Source of the DNA: an uncultured Caulobacteraceae bacterium
GTDB lineage: Bacteria > Pseudomonadota > Alphaproteobacteria > Caulobacterales > Caulobacteraceae
Length of the DNA: 15,882 nucleotides
Assembly: GCA_937910255.1 (NCBI GenBank)
Contig: CALEOQ010000422.1
Location: forward strand, 1 to 15,882
Direction: 5' to 3'
The first letter of the stretch is position 1, and every line of letters starts with the position of its first letter. Made by a program: the position numbers and the translations under genes. The notes under the pieces are model-generated. The model worked only from the letters and a program-made list of their open reading frames with translations, was not told the DNA's origin and searched no databases. Below, piece after piece: positions 6,501 to 15,200 of this stretch.

Positions 6501-6772
6501 TGCCGGCGACCAACGACAACATCCTGTTCTACGCCAAGACCAGCCCCGCCGGCGGCGACCTGATCCTGGTGGCGGTCAACCTCGACCCCCACGGCGCCCA
6601 CGAGGCCGATGTCGAGGCGCCGTTCTGGATGCTGGGTCTGGCCGATGACGCCACGGCGCAGGTGGAAAACCTGCTCACCGGCCAGAGCTTCTCCTGGCAG
6701 GGCAAGTGGCGACGCATCGCGCTTGATCCCGGCCAGCCCTATCTCATTTTTCGTATGGAGGCCCCGCGATGA
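3542..6772 (+). CDS. glgE: Maltosyltransferase GlgE with N-terminal pseudo-amylase domain
   Basis: Alpha-1,4-glucan:maltose-1-phosphate maltosyltransferase, a cytosolic GH13 enzyme that adds maltosyl units from maltose-1-phosphate to a growing glucan. The protein has 1076 aa, against about 660-700 for stand-alone GlgE. Residues about 440-640 form the GlgE-specific N-terminal region (IEDISPRVSGGPFAAKRIVG). The catalytic barrel begins near 640, with nucleophile D808 in FRVDNPH, acid/base E837 in LSEAFTRP and transition-state D895 in NTPDINPY, all intact. A C-terminal beta domain follows. Residues about 12-425 are an extra amylase-like barrel lacking catalytic residues: GFRLLEL has L171 where an Asp is expected. 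Such long GlgE forms occur in other Alphaproteobacteria. The ATG at 3542 follows GAGGG (3534-3538). The stop overlaps the treS start as ATGA. Confidence 0.95.
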   Translation: MTPAQPSRAAAPRIYYVHPHAMDGESLADRMAERAADLGFDHLLIAPIFQQGGDVFRPRNHDVSSLGNVPTTEAIGRLAAACRSHGLRLLMDLDPGRFDAEHPLVAAHPDAFTLRREAPIDRPVDPRVASPPQGVALARLREPAAGDTVMDWIASRAEAWIEAGLDGFRLLELQQGPPEVWTRLIARLRTSRQDLTFIADTPGMNREAALSLASCGFDALISSVAWWDGRAPWIAEEHEDLRLIAPLIAQPEAPFGPRLATRLPAGADTRAGYVRALRLAASTGSGLLLPMGFESAERLPLGAATSPAAEDADLAAEVRSANRLVAELAPFEGEMRMLTGPGAPATALLRASGSDMRTAEAAILVLINRSLESPAELDRSAILPAAGAFGPFEAMDSREDPFEALAPGEVRLLGARRSAVIRVPSRAGRQGAKTAAKAPRLVIEDISPRVSGGPFAAKRIVGETVEVGAAVYADGHEQLAVELRWRATDGDQWSSTRMAEVGNDLWSGRFPLERMGRYQFVIEAWIDRYGSYHHGLEKKIEAGVAQSVDLDEGRQLIAEAAKADRSGKLAKIADDLSTLDPDAAGQLLLDAETARLMDEVQDRAFACKSEAHCIDAERREALFASWYELFPRSQTNDPARHGTFDDVIARLPAIRAMGFDVLYFPPIHPIGQRHRKGKNNSLTAGPDDPGSPYAIGAAEGGHDAIHPELGTFDDFRRLIAAAHDHGLEIALDFAIQCSPDHPWIKAHPGWFDWRSDGTIKYAENPPKKYQDIVNVDFYKSEAIPDLWLALRDVVLLWVREGVRTFRVDNPHTKPFAFWEWMIREVRTAHPDVIFLSEAFTRPRVMYRLAKIGFSQSYTYFTWRHTKAEFTDYLTELTTTEPKEFFRPNFFVNTPDINPYFLQTSGRAGFLIRAALAATLSGLWGVYSGFELLEGEPVPGKEEYKDSEKYEIRPRDWTAPGIIPQISQLNRLRKSHPALQTHLNVKFLPATNDNILFYAKTSPAGGDLILVAVNLDPHGAHEADVEAPFWMLGLADDATAQVENLLTGQSFSWQGKWRRIALDPGQPYLIFRMEAPR

Positions 6773-9700
6773 GCGTCGCCTATCTCGCTGACGATCACGC
6801 CGCCGACTCCGCCCAGACCGCCAACCCCCAATGGTACAAGGACGCGGTCATCTATCAGCTGCATGTGAAGTCGTTCTTCGACGCCAATGACGATGGCGTC
6901 GGCGATTTCGCGGGCCTGTCGGCCAAGCTGGACTATATCGCCAGCCTCGGCGTCACCGCCATCTGGCTGCTCCCCTTCTACCCGTCCCCGCGCCGGGACG
7001 ACGGCTATGACATCGCCGACTATCGCGGCGTGCACCCGGAGTACGGCGACTTCGACGATGTGAAGCGCTTCATCGACGAGGCCCACGGCCGCGGCATGCG
7101 GGTGATCACCGAACTGGTGATCAACCACACCTCGGACCAGCATCCCTGGTTCCAGGCCGCCCGCAAGGCGCCGCCCGGATCGCCGGAGCGGGACTTCTAT
7201 GTCTGGTCCGACAACGACGCCGACTACAGCGGCACGCGGATCATCTTCCTCGACACCGAGACGTCCAACTGGACCTGGGATCCGGTGGCCGGCGCCTATT
7301 ACTGGCACCGCTTCTATTCGCACCAGCCAGATCTGAACTTCGACAACCCCAAGGTGCTCGAAGAGATTCTCTCGGTCATGCGCTACTGGCTGGAGGCTGG
7401 GGTCGATGGCCTGCGGCTCGACGCCATCCCCTATCTGATCGAGCGGGAAGGCACGAACAACGAGAACCTGCCCGAGACCCACGACGTCCTGAAGGCCATC
7501 CGGGCGCACCTGGACGAGAACTTCCAGGACCGCATGCTGCTGGCTGAGGCCAACCAGTGGCCGGAGGACACCCAGCAGTATTTCGGCGACGGCGACGAAT
7601 GCCACATGGCGTTCCACTTCCCGCTGATGCCGCGGATGTACATGGCCATCGCCCAGGAAGACCGCTTCCCGATCACCGACATCATGCGCCAGACCCCGGA
7701 CATTCCGGAGGCCTGCCAGTGGGCGATCTTCCTGCGCAACCACGACGAGCTGACCCTCGAAATGGTCACCAACAAGGAGCGGGACTACCTCTGGAGCGTC
7801 TACGCCTCGGAGAGCCGCGCGCGAATCAATCTGGGCATCCGTCGGCGCCTGGCGCCTTTGATGGAGCGCGATCGCCGCCGCGTGGAGCTGATGAACTGCA
7901 TGCTGCTGACCATGCCCGGCACGCCGGTGATCTATTACGGCGACGAACTCGGCATGGGCGACAACATCTATCTCGGCGACCGGGATGGGGTGCGCACCCC
8001 CATGCAATGGTCCCCCGACCGCAATGGCGGCTTCTCCCGCGCCGATCCGGCCAGCCTCGTCCTGCCGGCCATCATGGATCCGCTCTATGGCTTCCAGGCG
8101 ATCAATGTGGAGGCCCAGAGCAAGGACAGCCACTCGCTGCTGAACTGGCTGCGTCGGATGCTGGCGGTGCGTCAGCGCCACAGCGCCTTCGGGCGTGGGA
8201 CGCTGCGTTTCCTGCGGCCGCAGAACCGCAAGGTCATGGCCTATCTGCGCGAGCACGACGGCGACACCATCCTGTGCGTCGCCAACCTGTCCCGCACGTC
8301 CCAGGCCGTTGAGCTCGATCTCTCCGAATTCGCCGGTTGGACGCCGATGGAGATGTCGGGCAGCACGCCCTTCCCGCCCATCGGCCACCTCACCTATCTG
8401 CTGACCCTGCCCCCTTACGGCTTCCACTGGTTCCAGCTCTGCGAAAAGACCGATGGGCCAAGCTGGAGCACGGCGCCGAGCGGCGCGCAGGCCGAACAGC
8501 ACACCTTCGTCCTGCGGGGCGATGTGGCCACCCTGGTCGAGCCGCTCCACCGGGCGGTCCTGGAGTCCGAGGTGCTGCCGAACTGGATGAGCGGCCGGCG
8601 CTGGTTCCAGGGCAAGGACGCCCAGCTGATCGCCACCCGCGTCAAGGGCTACTCCCCCTTGCCTGGCGCCCCGAACCAGATCCTGGCGGAGCTTGAGGTG
8701 GAGACCTCCGCCGGCTCTTCGGCCTATCTCGTTCCCCTGGGCGTGGCGTGGGAAGACGATCTCGGCGACCCCTACGCCCACAGCTTCGCCATGGCCCGCG
8801 TCCGCCGCGGCGCGCGGGTCGGCGACCTGACGGACGGCTTCCTGACGACAGAATTCGTGCGCTCGGTCATCACTGGCCTGCAGACCGACGCCAGGCTGGC
8901 CTCCCCCTTCGGCGATCTCGAATTCACTTCGGCGACCATCGAGTCCGGAGACGACGCCGAGATCGAATGGTCGTCGGCCGAGCAGAGCAACAGCTCGGTG
9001 ATCATCGGCCGCGAGATCGTCCTGAAACTGCTGCGCAAGGTGGTTCCCGGCATCCATCCCGAAGCCGAGATGACCCGCGTGCTCAGCGAGCGCGGCTATC
9101 CCCACGTTCCGGCCTTTGTGGGCGAGGTTCGCCGCATCGCCCCCGACGGGACGCCCCACACCCTGATGGTGGCTCAGACCTTTATCTACAGTCAGGGGGA
9201 CGGCTGGGACTGGACCCAGGACTACCTCCATCGCGTGATCGACGATCTGGTCCTGGCCGGTGATCAGAACACGGCCCCGGACTTCGCCTCCTATGCGGAG
9301 TTCGCCCGCGTCCTGGGCCGCAGCCTGGCTGAAATGCACGAGGTCCTGGCCCAATCCTGCGACGATCCGGCCTTTGCGCCTGAGATCATGGACGCCGACG
9401 CCGTCGAAGCGGTGCGCGCCAGCGTCATGCAGCAGGTCGACGGCGCCCTGGCCGTGCTGGAGAAGGACGGCGACTGGACCGAAAACCTTGGCCAAATCGC
9501 CGAGGCCATCCTTCAACGCCGCGGAAAACTGGATGAAGCGGTGCGCCGGCTTTCCGGCGCGGCCGCAGGCCAGATCCGCACCCGCATCCATGGGGATCTT
9601 CACCTGGGCCAGGTGCTGGTCACCGGCGGCGGCGTCACCTTCATCGACTTCGAGGGCGAGCCCGCCAAACCTCTGGACGCCCGCCGCGCCAAGGCCAGCC

Positions 9701-10023
9701 CCTTGCGCGATGTGGCCGGCATGCTGCGGTCCTTCGACTATGCCGCAGCGCTCGGGGCCGCCGCGGCGGCCAATGTGGCCCAGGGGGTTCAGGATCGGGC
9801 GATCGATGTAGTGGGCCAGTTCGAGTCCGTCGCCAGCCAGGCCTTCCTGGAGGGCTACGGCGAGGTGGCCGGCGCCTTCCCGGCCGAACTGCTCGACCTC
9901 TTCCTCCTGGAGAAGGCCGCCTACGAGGTCAGCTATGAGGCGGCCAACCGGCCGGCCTGGCTCGGCACGCCGCTTCGCGGTCTCGCCGCGACGGTTGATC
10001 GGCTGCTGGGGGGTGACCAATGA
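6769..10023 (+). CDS. treS: Trehalose synthase-maltokinase fusion (TreS-Mak)
   Basis: A bifunctional cytosolic enzyme. The TreS half (about 1-560) interconverts trehalose and maltose; the maltokinase half (about 580-1084) phosphorylates maltose with ATP to maltose-1-phosphate, the GlgE substrate. In TreS, the WYKDAVIYQLHVKSF start and the GH13 residues D218 (GLRLDAIPYL), E260 (LLAEANQWPED) and D326 (RNHDE) are present. In Mak, LPNWMSGRRWFQGKD opens the domain, and the kinase motifs HGDLHLGQ (D943) and DFEGEP (D960, E962) supply catalysis and metal binding. The 1084-aa length matches known TreS/Mak fusions. The start overlaps the glgE stop (ATGA) and is preceded by GGAGG (6757-6761), so translation is probably coupled. 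The stop overlaps the glgB start in the same way. Confidence 0.96.
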   Translation: MSVAYLADDHAADSAQTANPQWYKDAVIYQLHVKSFFDANDDGVGDFAGLSAKLDYIASLGVTAIWLLPFYPSPRRDDGYDIADYRGVHPEYGDFDDVKRFIDEAHGRGMRVITELVINHTSDQHPWFQAARKAPPGSPERDFYVWSDNDADYSGTRIIFLDTETSNWTWDPVAGAYYWHRFYSHQPDLNFDNPKVLEEILSVMRYWLEAGVDGLRLDAIPYLIEREGTNNENLPETHDVLKAIRAHLDENFQDRMLLAEANQWPEDTQQYFGDGDECHMAFHFPLMPRMYMAIAQEDRFPITDIMRQTPDIPEACQWAIFLRNHDELTLEMVTNKERDYLWSVYASESRARINLGIRRRLAPLMERDRRRVELMNCMLLTMPGTPVIYYGDELGMGDNIYLGDRDGVRTPMQWSPDRNGGFSRADPASLVLPAIMDPLYGFQAINVEAQSKDSHSLLNWLRRMLAVRQRHSAFGRGTLRFLRPQNRKVMAYLREHDGDTILCVANLSRTSQAVELDLSEFAGWTPMEMSGSTPFPPIGHLTYLLTLPPYGFHWFQLCEKTDGPSWSTAPSGAQAEQHTFVLRGDVATLVEPLHRAVLESEVLPNWMSGRRWFQGKDAQLIATRVKGYSPLPGAPNQILAELEVETSAGSSAYLVPLGVAWEDDLGDPYAHSFAMARVRRGARVGDLTDGFLTTEFVRSVITGLQTDARLASPFGDLEFTSATIESGDDAEIEWSSAEQSNSSVIIGREIVLKLLRKVVPGIHPEAEMTRVLSERGYPHVPAFVGEVRRIAPDGTPHTLMVAQTFIYSQGDGWDWTQDYLHRVIDDLVLAGDQNTAPDFASYAEFARVLGRSLAEMHEVLAQSCDDPAFAPEIMDADAVEAVRASVMQQVDGALAVLEKDGDWTENLGQIAEAILQRRGKLDEAVRRLSGAAAGQIRTRIHGDLHLGQVLVTGGGVTFIDFEGEPAKPLDARRAKASPLRDVAGMLRSFDYAAALGAAAAANVAQGVQDRAIDVVGQFESVASQAFLEGYGEVAGAFPAELLDLFLLEKAAYEVSYEAANRPAWLGTPLRGLAATVDRLLGGDQ

Positions 10024-12212
10024 GCCATGAGGACCTGACCCTGACCCATAGCCTGACCTCCGCCCTGATGGAGGGACGGCTCACCGATCCCTTCGTCTTC
10101 CTGGGTCCCCACGAAGCCGAGGGGAATGTCGTCGTCCGCACCTTCCAGCCCGGCGCCGTTGCGGTGTCGGCCCTGCAGGATGGGGCGGCCCCCTCCCCTC
10201 TGGAGGAGGTCGCGCCGGGTCTGTTCGCTGGACGGCTGACGGGCAAGGGCCGCTATCGCCTGAGCATCGACTGGGGTTCGGCGACCCAGGAAACCGAGGA
10301 TCCCTACGCCTTTGGCCTACTGCTGGGCGATCTGGATCTGCATCTCTTCATGGAGGGGGCCCACTGGGAGCTTGGCCAGAAGATGGGAGCCCAGCCTCAG
10401 ACCCTTGAGGGCGTGGAAGGCGTTGGCTTTTCCGTCTGGGCGCCCAATGCGCGCCGGGTTTCGGTGGTCGGCGATTTCAACAGCTGGGACGGCCGCCGCC
10501 ACCCCATGCGCCTGCGCCATCCGGCCGGGGTGTGGGAGCTGTTCGTACCCCGCTTGGGCCCGGGGGAGCGCTACAAATACGAGCTGGTCGGGGCAGGTGG
10601 CGAACTCCTGCCGCTAAAGGCCGATCCCCTGGCGCGGATGACCGAGCTGCCGCCCGGCCAGTCCTCCATCGTCGCGCCGAAGGCGGCCTATGACTGGACC
10701 GATTCCGACTGGATGGCCGAGCGGGCCCGTCGCCAGAAGCCCGATGCGCCGATCTCCATCTATGAGGTCCACGCCGCCTCCTGGCTGAGGCCCGACAGCG
10801 ATCAGCCCAACCTCGACTGGGACGGTCTGGCCGACAGGCTGGCGCCCTATGTGGCCGATCTGGGCTTCACCCATGTGGAGCTCCTGCCGATCATGGAGCA
10901 TCCGTTCGGCGGGTCGTGGGGCTACCAGCCCCTGTCGCAGTTCGCCCCCAGCGCGCGGTTCGGTTCTCCCGAGGGCCTGGCGCGGTTCGTCGACGCCTGC
11001 CATCGGCTCGGCGTCGGGGTGATCCTCGACTGGGTGCCGGCCCACTTCCCCACCGACACCTACGGCCTGGCCAGCTTTGACGGGACGCAGCTCTACGAGC
11101 ACGCCGATCCGCGCGAAGGCTTCCACCAGGACTGGAACACCCTGATCTTCAATCTGGGCCGGCAGGAGGTGCAGGGTTTCCTGATCGCCAGCGCCCTCTA
11201 CTGGCTGGAGACCTTCCACATCGACGGCCTGCGCGTCGATGCGGTGGCCTCCATGCTCTACCGCGACTACAGCCGCAACGCCGGGGAATGGGTGCCCAAC
11301 ATCCATGGCGGGCGCGAGAATCTGGAATCCATCGCCTTTCTGCGCCGGCTCAATGAGACGGTGGCCAGCCGTTGCCCGGGCGCAGTGACGATCGCAGAGG
11401 AATCCACCGCCTGGCCGGGCGTCTCCAGCCCCGTGGCGCAGGGCGGGCTGGGCTTCAACTACAAGTGGAACATGGGGTGGATGCACGACACCCTGAGCTA
11501 TATGCAGCGCGATCCGGTCTATCGCAGCTGGCACCAGAACGAGCTGACCTTCGGCCTCCTCTACGCCTTCACCGAGCGGTTCGTGCTGCCGATCTCCCAC
11601 GACGAAGTGGTGCACGGCAAAGGCTCGCTGTTGGGCAAGATGCCCGGTGACCGGTGGCGGCAGTTCGCCAATCTGCGGGCCTATCTCGCCTTCATGTGGG
11701 CTCATCCAGGCAAGAAGCTGCTGTTCATGGGCTGTGAGCTGGCCCAGCCCAGCGAGTGGAACCACGACAGCGCGATCCCATGGGAGCTTCTGCAGCAACC
11801 CGACCACGCCGGGATGCAGATGCTGGTGCGGGATCTGAACGCCATCTATGGCCGCGAAGCCGCCCTGCACCAGAGCGACGCCGATCCGGAAGGCTTCGCC
11901 TGGATCTGCACCGACGCGGAGGCCGGCGTCTTCGCCTTCCGGCGGCAGGCCGGCCGCGACGCCGCTCCGGTCATCTTCGCCGTCAACATGACGCCCGAGC
12001 CCCGGCGGGACTATCGCCTGGGCGCCCCAGAGGCCGGCGTGTGGTCCGAAGTCCTGAACACCGACGCCGAACGCTACGGCGGCGGTAACATCGGCAATGG
12101 GGGCGAGGTTCGCACCGCCCCCGACCGCGCCCACGGGCTCGCCCACAGCCTCAACCTGACCCTCCCTCCCCTCGGCGCCGTCATGCTGCGCCACCAAGGA
12201 ACCGCCGCTTGA
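10020..12212 (+). CDS. glgB: 1,4-alpha-glucan branching enzyme GlgB
   Basis: GlgB cuts alpha-1,4-linked chains and re-attaches them as alpha-1,6 branches, giving the linear GlgE product its branched form. The 730-aa length is normal. An N1 carbohydrate-binding region (about 15-110; DPFVFLGPHEAEG) is followed by a CBM48 domain (about 136-195; FSVWAPNARRVSVVGDFNSW). The GH13 barrel carries nucleophile D407 (GLRVDAVASMLYRDYSR), acid/base E460 (TIAEESTAWPGV) and D528 (LPISHDEVVHGKGSL), nearly the same numbering as the E. coli enzyme. The ATG overlaps the treS stop as ATGA, with a G-rich ribosome-binding site (GGGGGG, 10008-10013). Its own stop overlaps the TTG start of the next gene. Confidence 0.97.
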   Translation: MSHEDLTLTHSLTSALMEGRLTDPFVFLGPHEAEGNVVVRTFQPGAVAVSALQDGAAPSPLEEVAPGLFAGRLTGKGRYRLSIDWGSATQETEDPYAFGLLLGDLDLHLFMEGAHWELGQKMGAQPQTLEGVEGVGFSVWAPNARRVSVVGDFNSWDGRRHPMRLRHPAGVWELFVPRLGPGERYKYELVGAGGELLPLKADPLARMTELPPGQSSIVAPKAAYDWTDSDWMAERARRQKPDAPISIYEVHAASWLRPDSDQPNLDWDGLADRLAPYVADLGFTHVELLPIMEHPFGGSWGYQPLSQFAPSARFGSPEGLARFVDACHRLGVGVILDWVPAHFPTDTYGLASFDGTQLYEHADPREGFHQDWNTLIFNLGRQEVQGFLIASALYWLETFHIDGLRVDAVASMLYRDYSRNAGEWVPNIHGGRENLESIAFLRRLNETVASRCPGAVTIAEESTAWPGVSSPVAQGGLGFNYKWNMGWMHDTLSYMQRDPVYRSWHQNELTFGLLYAFTERFVLPISHDEVVHGKGSLLGKMPGDRWRQFANLRAYLAFMWAHPGKKLLFMGCELAQPSEWNHDSAIPWELLQQPDHAGMQMLVRDLNAIYGREAALHQSDADPEGFAWICTDAEAGVFAFRRQAGRDAAPVIFAVNMTPEPRRDYRLGAPEAGVWSEVLNTDAERYGGGNIGNGGEVRTAPDRAHGLAHSLNLTLPPLGAVMLRHQGTAA

Positions 12213-15200
12213 TCCTGCTCCCGGACCGTCTCGAGGGCGGCCTGCCCTATCCCCTCGGCGCTAACTTCGACGGTCTGGGGGTGAACTTCGCCGTCTATTC
12301 CGCCCACGCGGAGAAGATCGAACTCTGCGTCTTCGAGGAGACCGGCCGGCGGGAGATCGCCCGGTTGCCGCTGCCCGAATGGACCGACGAGGTCTGGCAC
12401 GGCTATCTGCCGGGGGCCAAGCCAGGCCTTCTTTATGGCTACCGGGCGCATGGGCCCTACGCCCCCCACGAGGGCCACAGGTTCAATCCCAACAAGCTGC
12501 TGATCGACCCCTACGCCCGCAGTCTGTCAGGGGAGCTGCGATGGACCGACGCCCTGTTCGGCTATCGGGTCAACGCCGCACGCGCCGACCTGACCTTTGA
12601 TCGTCGAGACAGCGCGCCGGCCATGCCCAAGTCGATGGTCACCGCCGACCCCTTCGACTGGAGCGGCGACCGACGCCCCAACACGCCCTGGTCCGACACC
12701 GTCATCTATGAGTGCCATGTGCGGGGCCTGACCATGCTGATGGAGGAGGTGCGCCCCCCCGTCAGGGGCACCTTCGCGGCCCTGACCCATCCCAAGGTGA
12801 TCGACCACCTGAAGCGCCTGGGCGTAACCGCCGTAGAGCTTTTGCCCATCCACGCCTTCGTGCAGGACCGCTTCCTGCAGGAGAAGGGCCTGACCAACTA
12901 CTGGGGCTACAGCAGCCTCAACTATTTCACGCCGGAACGCAGCTATCTCTCGCGAGGCGACCAGAACGAGTTGCGCATGGCCGTGCGCAAGCTGCACGCG
13001 GCAGGCCTCGAAGTGATCATGGACGTGGTGTTCAACCATACCGCAGAGGGCAGCGAGCGCGGCCCCACCCTGTCGTTCCGGGGCCTCGACAACGCCAGCT
13101 ATTACAGCCTCGTGGAGGGGGACCGGCGGTTCTGCGTCAACGACACCGGCACCGGCAATACGGTGAACATGTCCAAGGCCCGGGTCGTCCAGATGGTGGC
13201 CGACTCCCTGCGCTACTGGACGAAATCCTACGGGATCGACGGCTTCCGCTTCGATCTCGGCGTCACCCTTGGGCGTGAGAAGCACGGCTTCGATCCCGGC
13301 GCCGGCTTCTTTGATGTTCTGCGGCAGGACCCCACGCTCCAGGGGATCAAGCTGATCTCCGAGCCCTGGGACATCGGACCGGGCGGCTACCAGCTGGGCC
13401 AGCACCCGCCCGGCTTCGCCGAGTGGAACGACCGGTTCCGCGACGATGTGCGTGGCTATTGGCGCGACGACGAGGGGCGCCGCCCGGAGCTGGCCGCACG
13501 GCTGTCAGGGTCGGGCGACATTTTCGACCGTCGGGCCCGACGGCCCTGGGCGTCGGTCAACTTCCTGGCCTCCCACGACGGCTTCACCCTGGCCGATCTC
13601 GTCACCTATGAGAGCCGCCACAATGAGGCCAATGGCGAGGACAACCGCGACGGGCACGGCGAAAACCTCTCGCGCAACTGGGGGGCCGAGGGGCCGACGG
13701 CCGACGTGGACATCCAGCGCACCCGCGGACGGGTGATGCGGGCCATGTTGACGACCCTGTTTTCATCGTCGGGCACCCCGATGCTGCTCGGCGGCGACGA
13801 GTTTGGCCGCACTCAGGGCGGCAATAACAACGCCTACTGCCAGGACAACGAGATTTCCTGGTTCGACTGGCGGCAACTGGAGTCGCCGGAGGGCCAGGCC
13901 CAGATCGATTTCGTGTCCCGGCTGATCGCGCTCCGCAAGACCTATGGCGCGCTGCGGCCCAACCAGTTCCTGCACGGCCAGAACGAGTACGCCCCCGGCG
14001 TCCTGGACGTCGCCTGGTTCGACGAGCACGGCCGCGGCCTGTCGGCCGACGACTGGCAAACCCCCCACGCCTCGGCCCTGGCCATGCGCCGGGCTGCGCC
14101 CCGGGATGACGGCCGGGTTGATCTCATCACCCTGCTGACCAACGCCAGCGACGAGGCCATCACCTTCCACCTGCCCGAACCCATGGGGGCGCCGACGCTC
14201 CTGCTGGACAGCGCCCATCCGGGCGTGGGCGAACACGCCTTGACCGGCACCCAGGTCGAGGTCGGGGCCCATAGCGCGGTGCTGCTTCACTCTGTGGTCG
14301 AGGGCGCAGGCGGCGCAGGGCGTTGGGTTCATGAACTGCCCTTCGGCGCCACGGTCCTGGCCGACGACCGCACCCGCTTCCGGCTATGGGCGCCGGCCTG
14401 CGAGACGGTGATCCTGGAGGTCGAGGGACTGCCGGGACAGCCCATGACCGCCGTTGAGGCGGGATGGTTCGAGGCCGAAGCCCCCTGCGGTCCGGGATCG
14501 CTCTACAAGTATCGCGTCAGCGAAGACGTCTGCGTGCCTGATCCGGCCTCCCGCCGCCAGAACGGCGACGTGCACGACGCCAGTCTGGTGGTCGATCCCG
14601 CCGCCTACCAGTGGCGGACGGCCGACTGGATGGGGCGGCCCTGGGAAGAGGCGGTGATCTACGAGTTGCATCCGGGGCTGATGGACGGCTTCGCCGGCGT
14701 CGCCGAGCACTTGGAGCACCTCAAGGACCTGGGCTTTACGGCCATCGAACTGATGCCGATCGCCGATTTCCCCGGTCAGCGGAACTGGGGCTATGACGGC
14801 GTCCTGCCCTTCGCCCCCGATGCGGCCTATGGCTCGCCCGACGAGCTCAAGGCCATGATCGACCGCGCCCATGAGCTGGGCATGATGGTCTTCCTCGACG
14901 TGGTCTACAACCACTTCGGCCCGGACGGGAACGCGCTGGGCGCCTACGCCCCGCAGGTCTTCCGCGACGACATCCAGACCCCATGGGGGGCGGCCATCGA
15001 CTTCCGGCGGCCCGAGGTGCGGCGTTTCTTCATCGAGAACGCCATCTACTGGATCAACGAATATCGCTTTGACGGCCTGCGTTTCGATGCGGTCCACGCC
15101 ATCAGCGAACGCGACTGGATTGACGAGATGGGCGAGGCGGTCAGGGCCGCCGCCGGCCGCGAACGGCACATTCACCTGATCCTTGAGAACGACGACAATG

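Noticed and set aside
6739..10020. A 1093-codon open frame on the minus strand
   Set aside because: It mirrors treS/mak almost exactly and arises from strong third-position GC in the real gene. The translation shows no recognisable domain and is rich in His, Gly, Ala and Val in the usual antisense pattern. The plus strand has all TreS and kinase motifs.
10614..12197. A 527-codon minus-strand frame opposite glgB
   Set aside because: Antisense shadow with no family signature; the plus strand carries complete GlgB.
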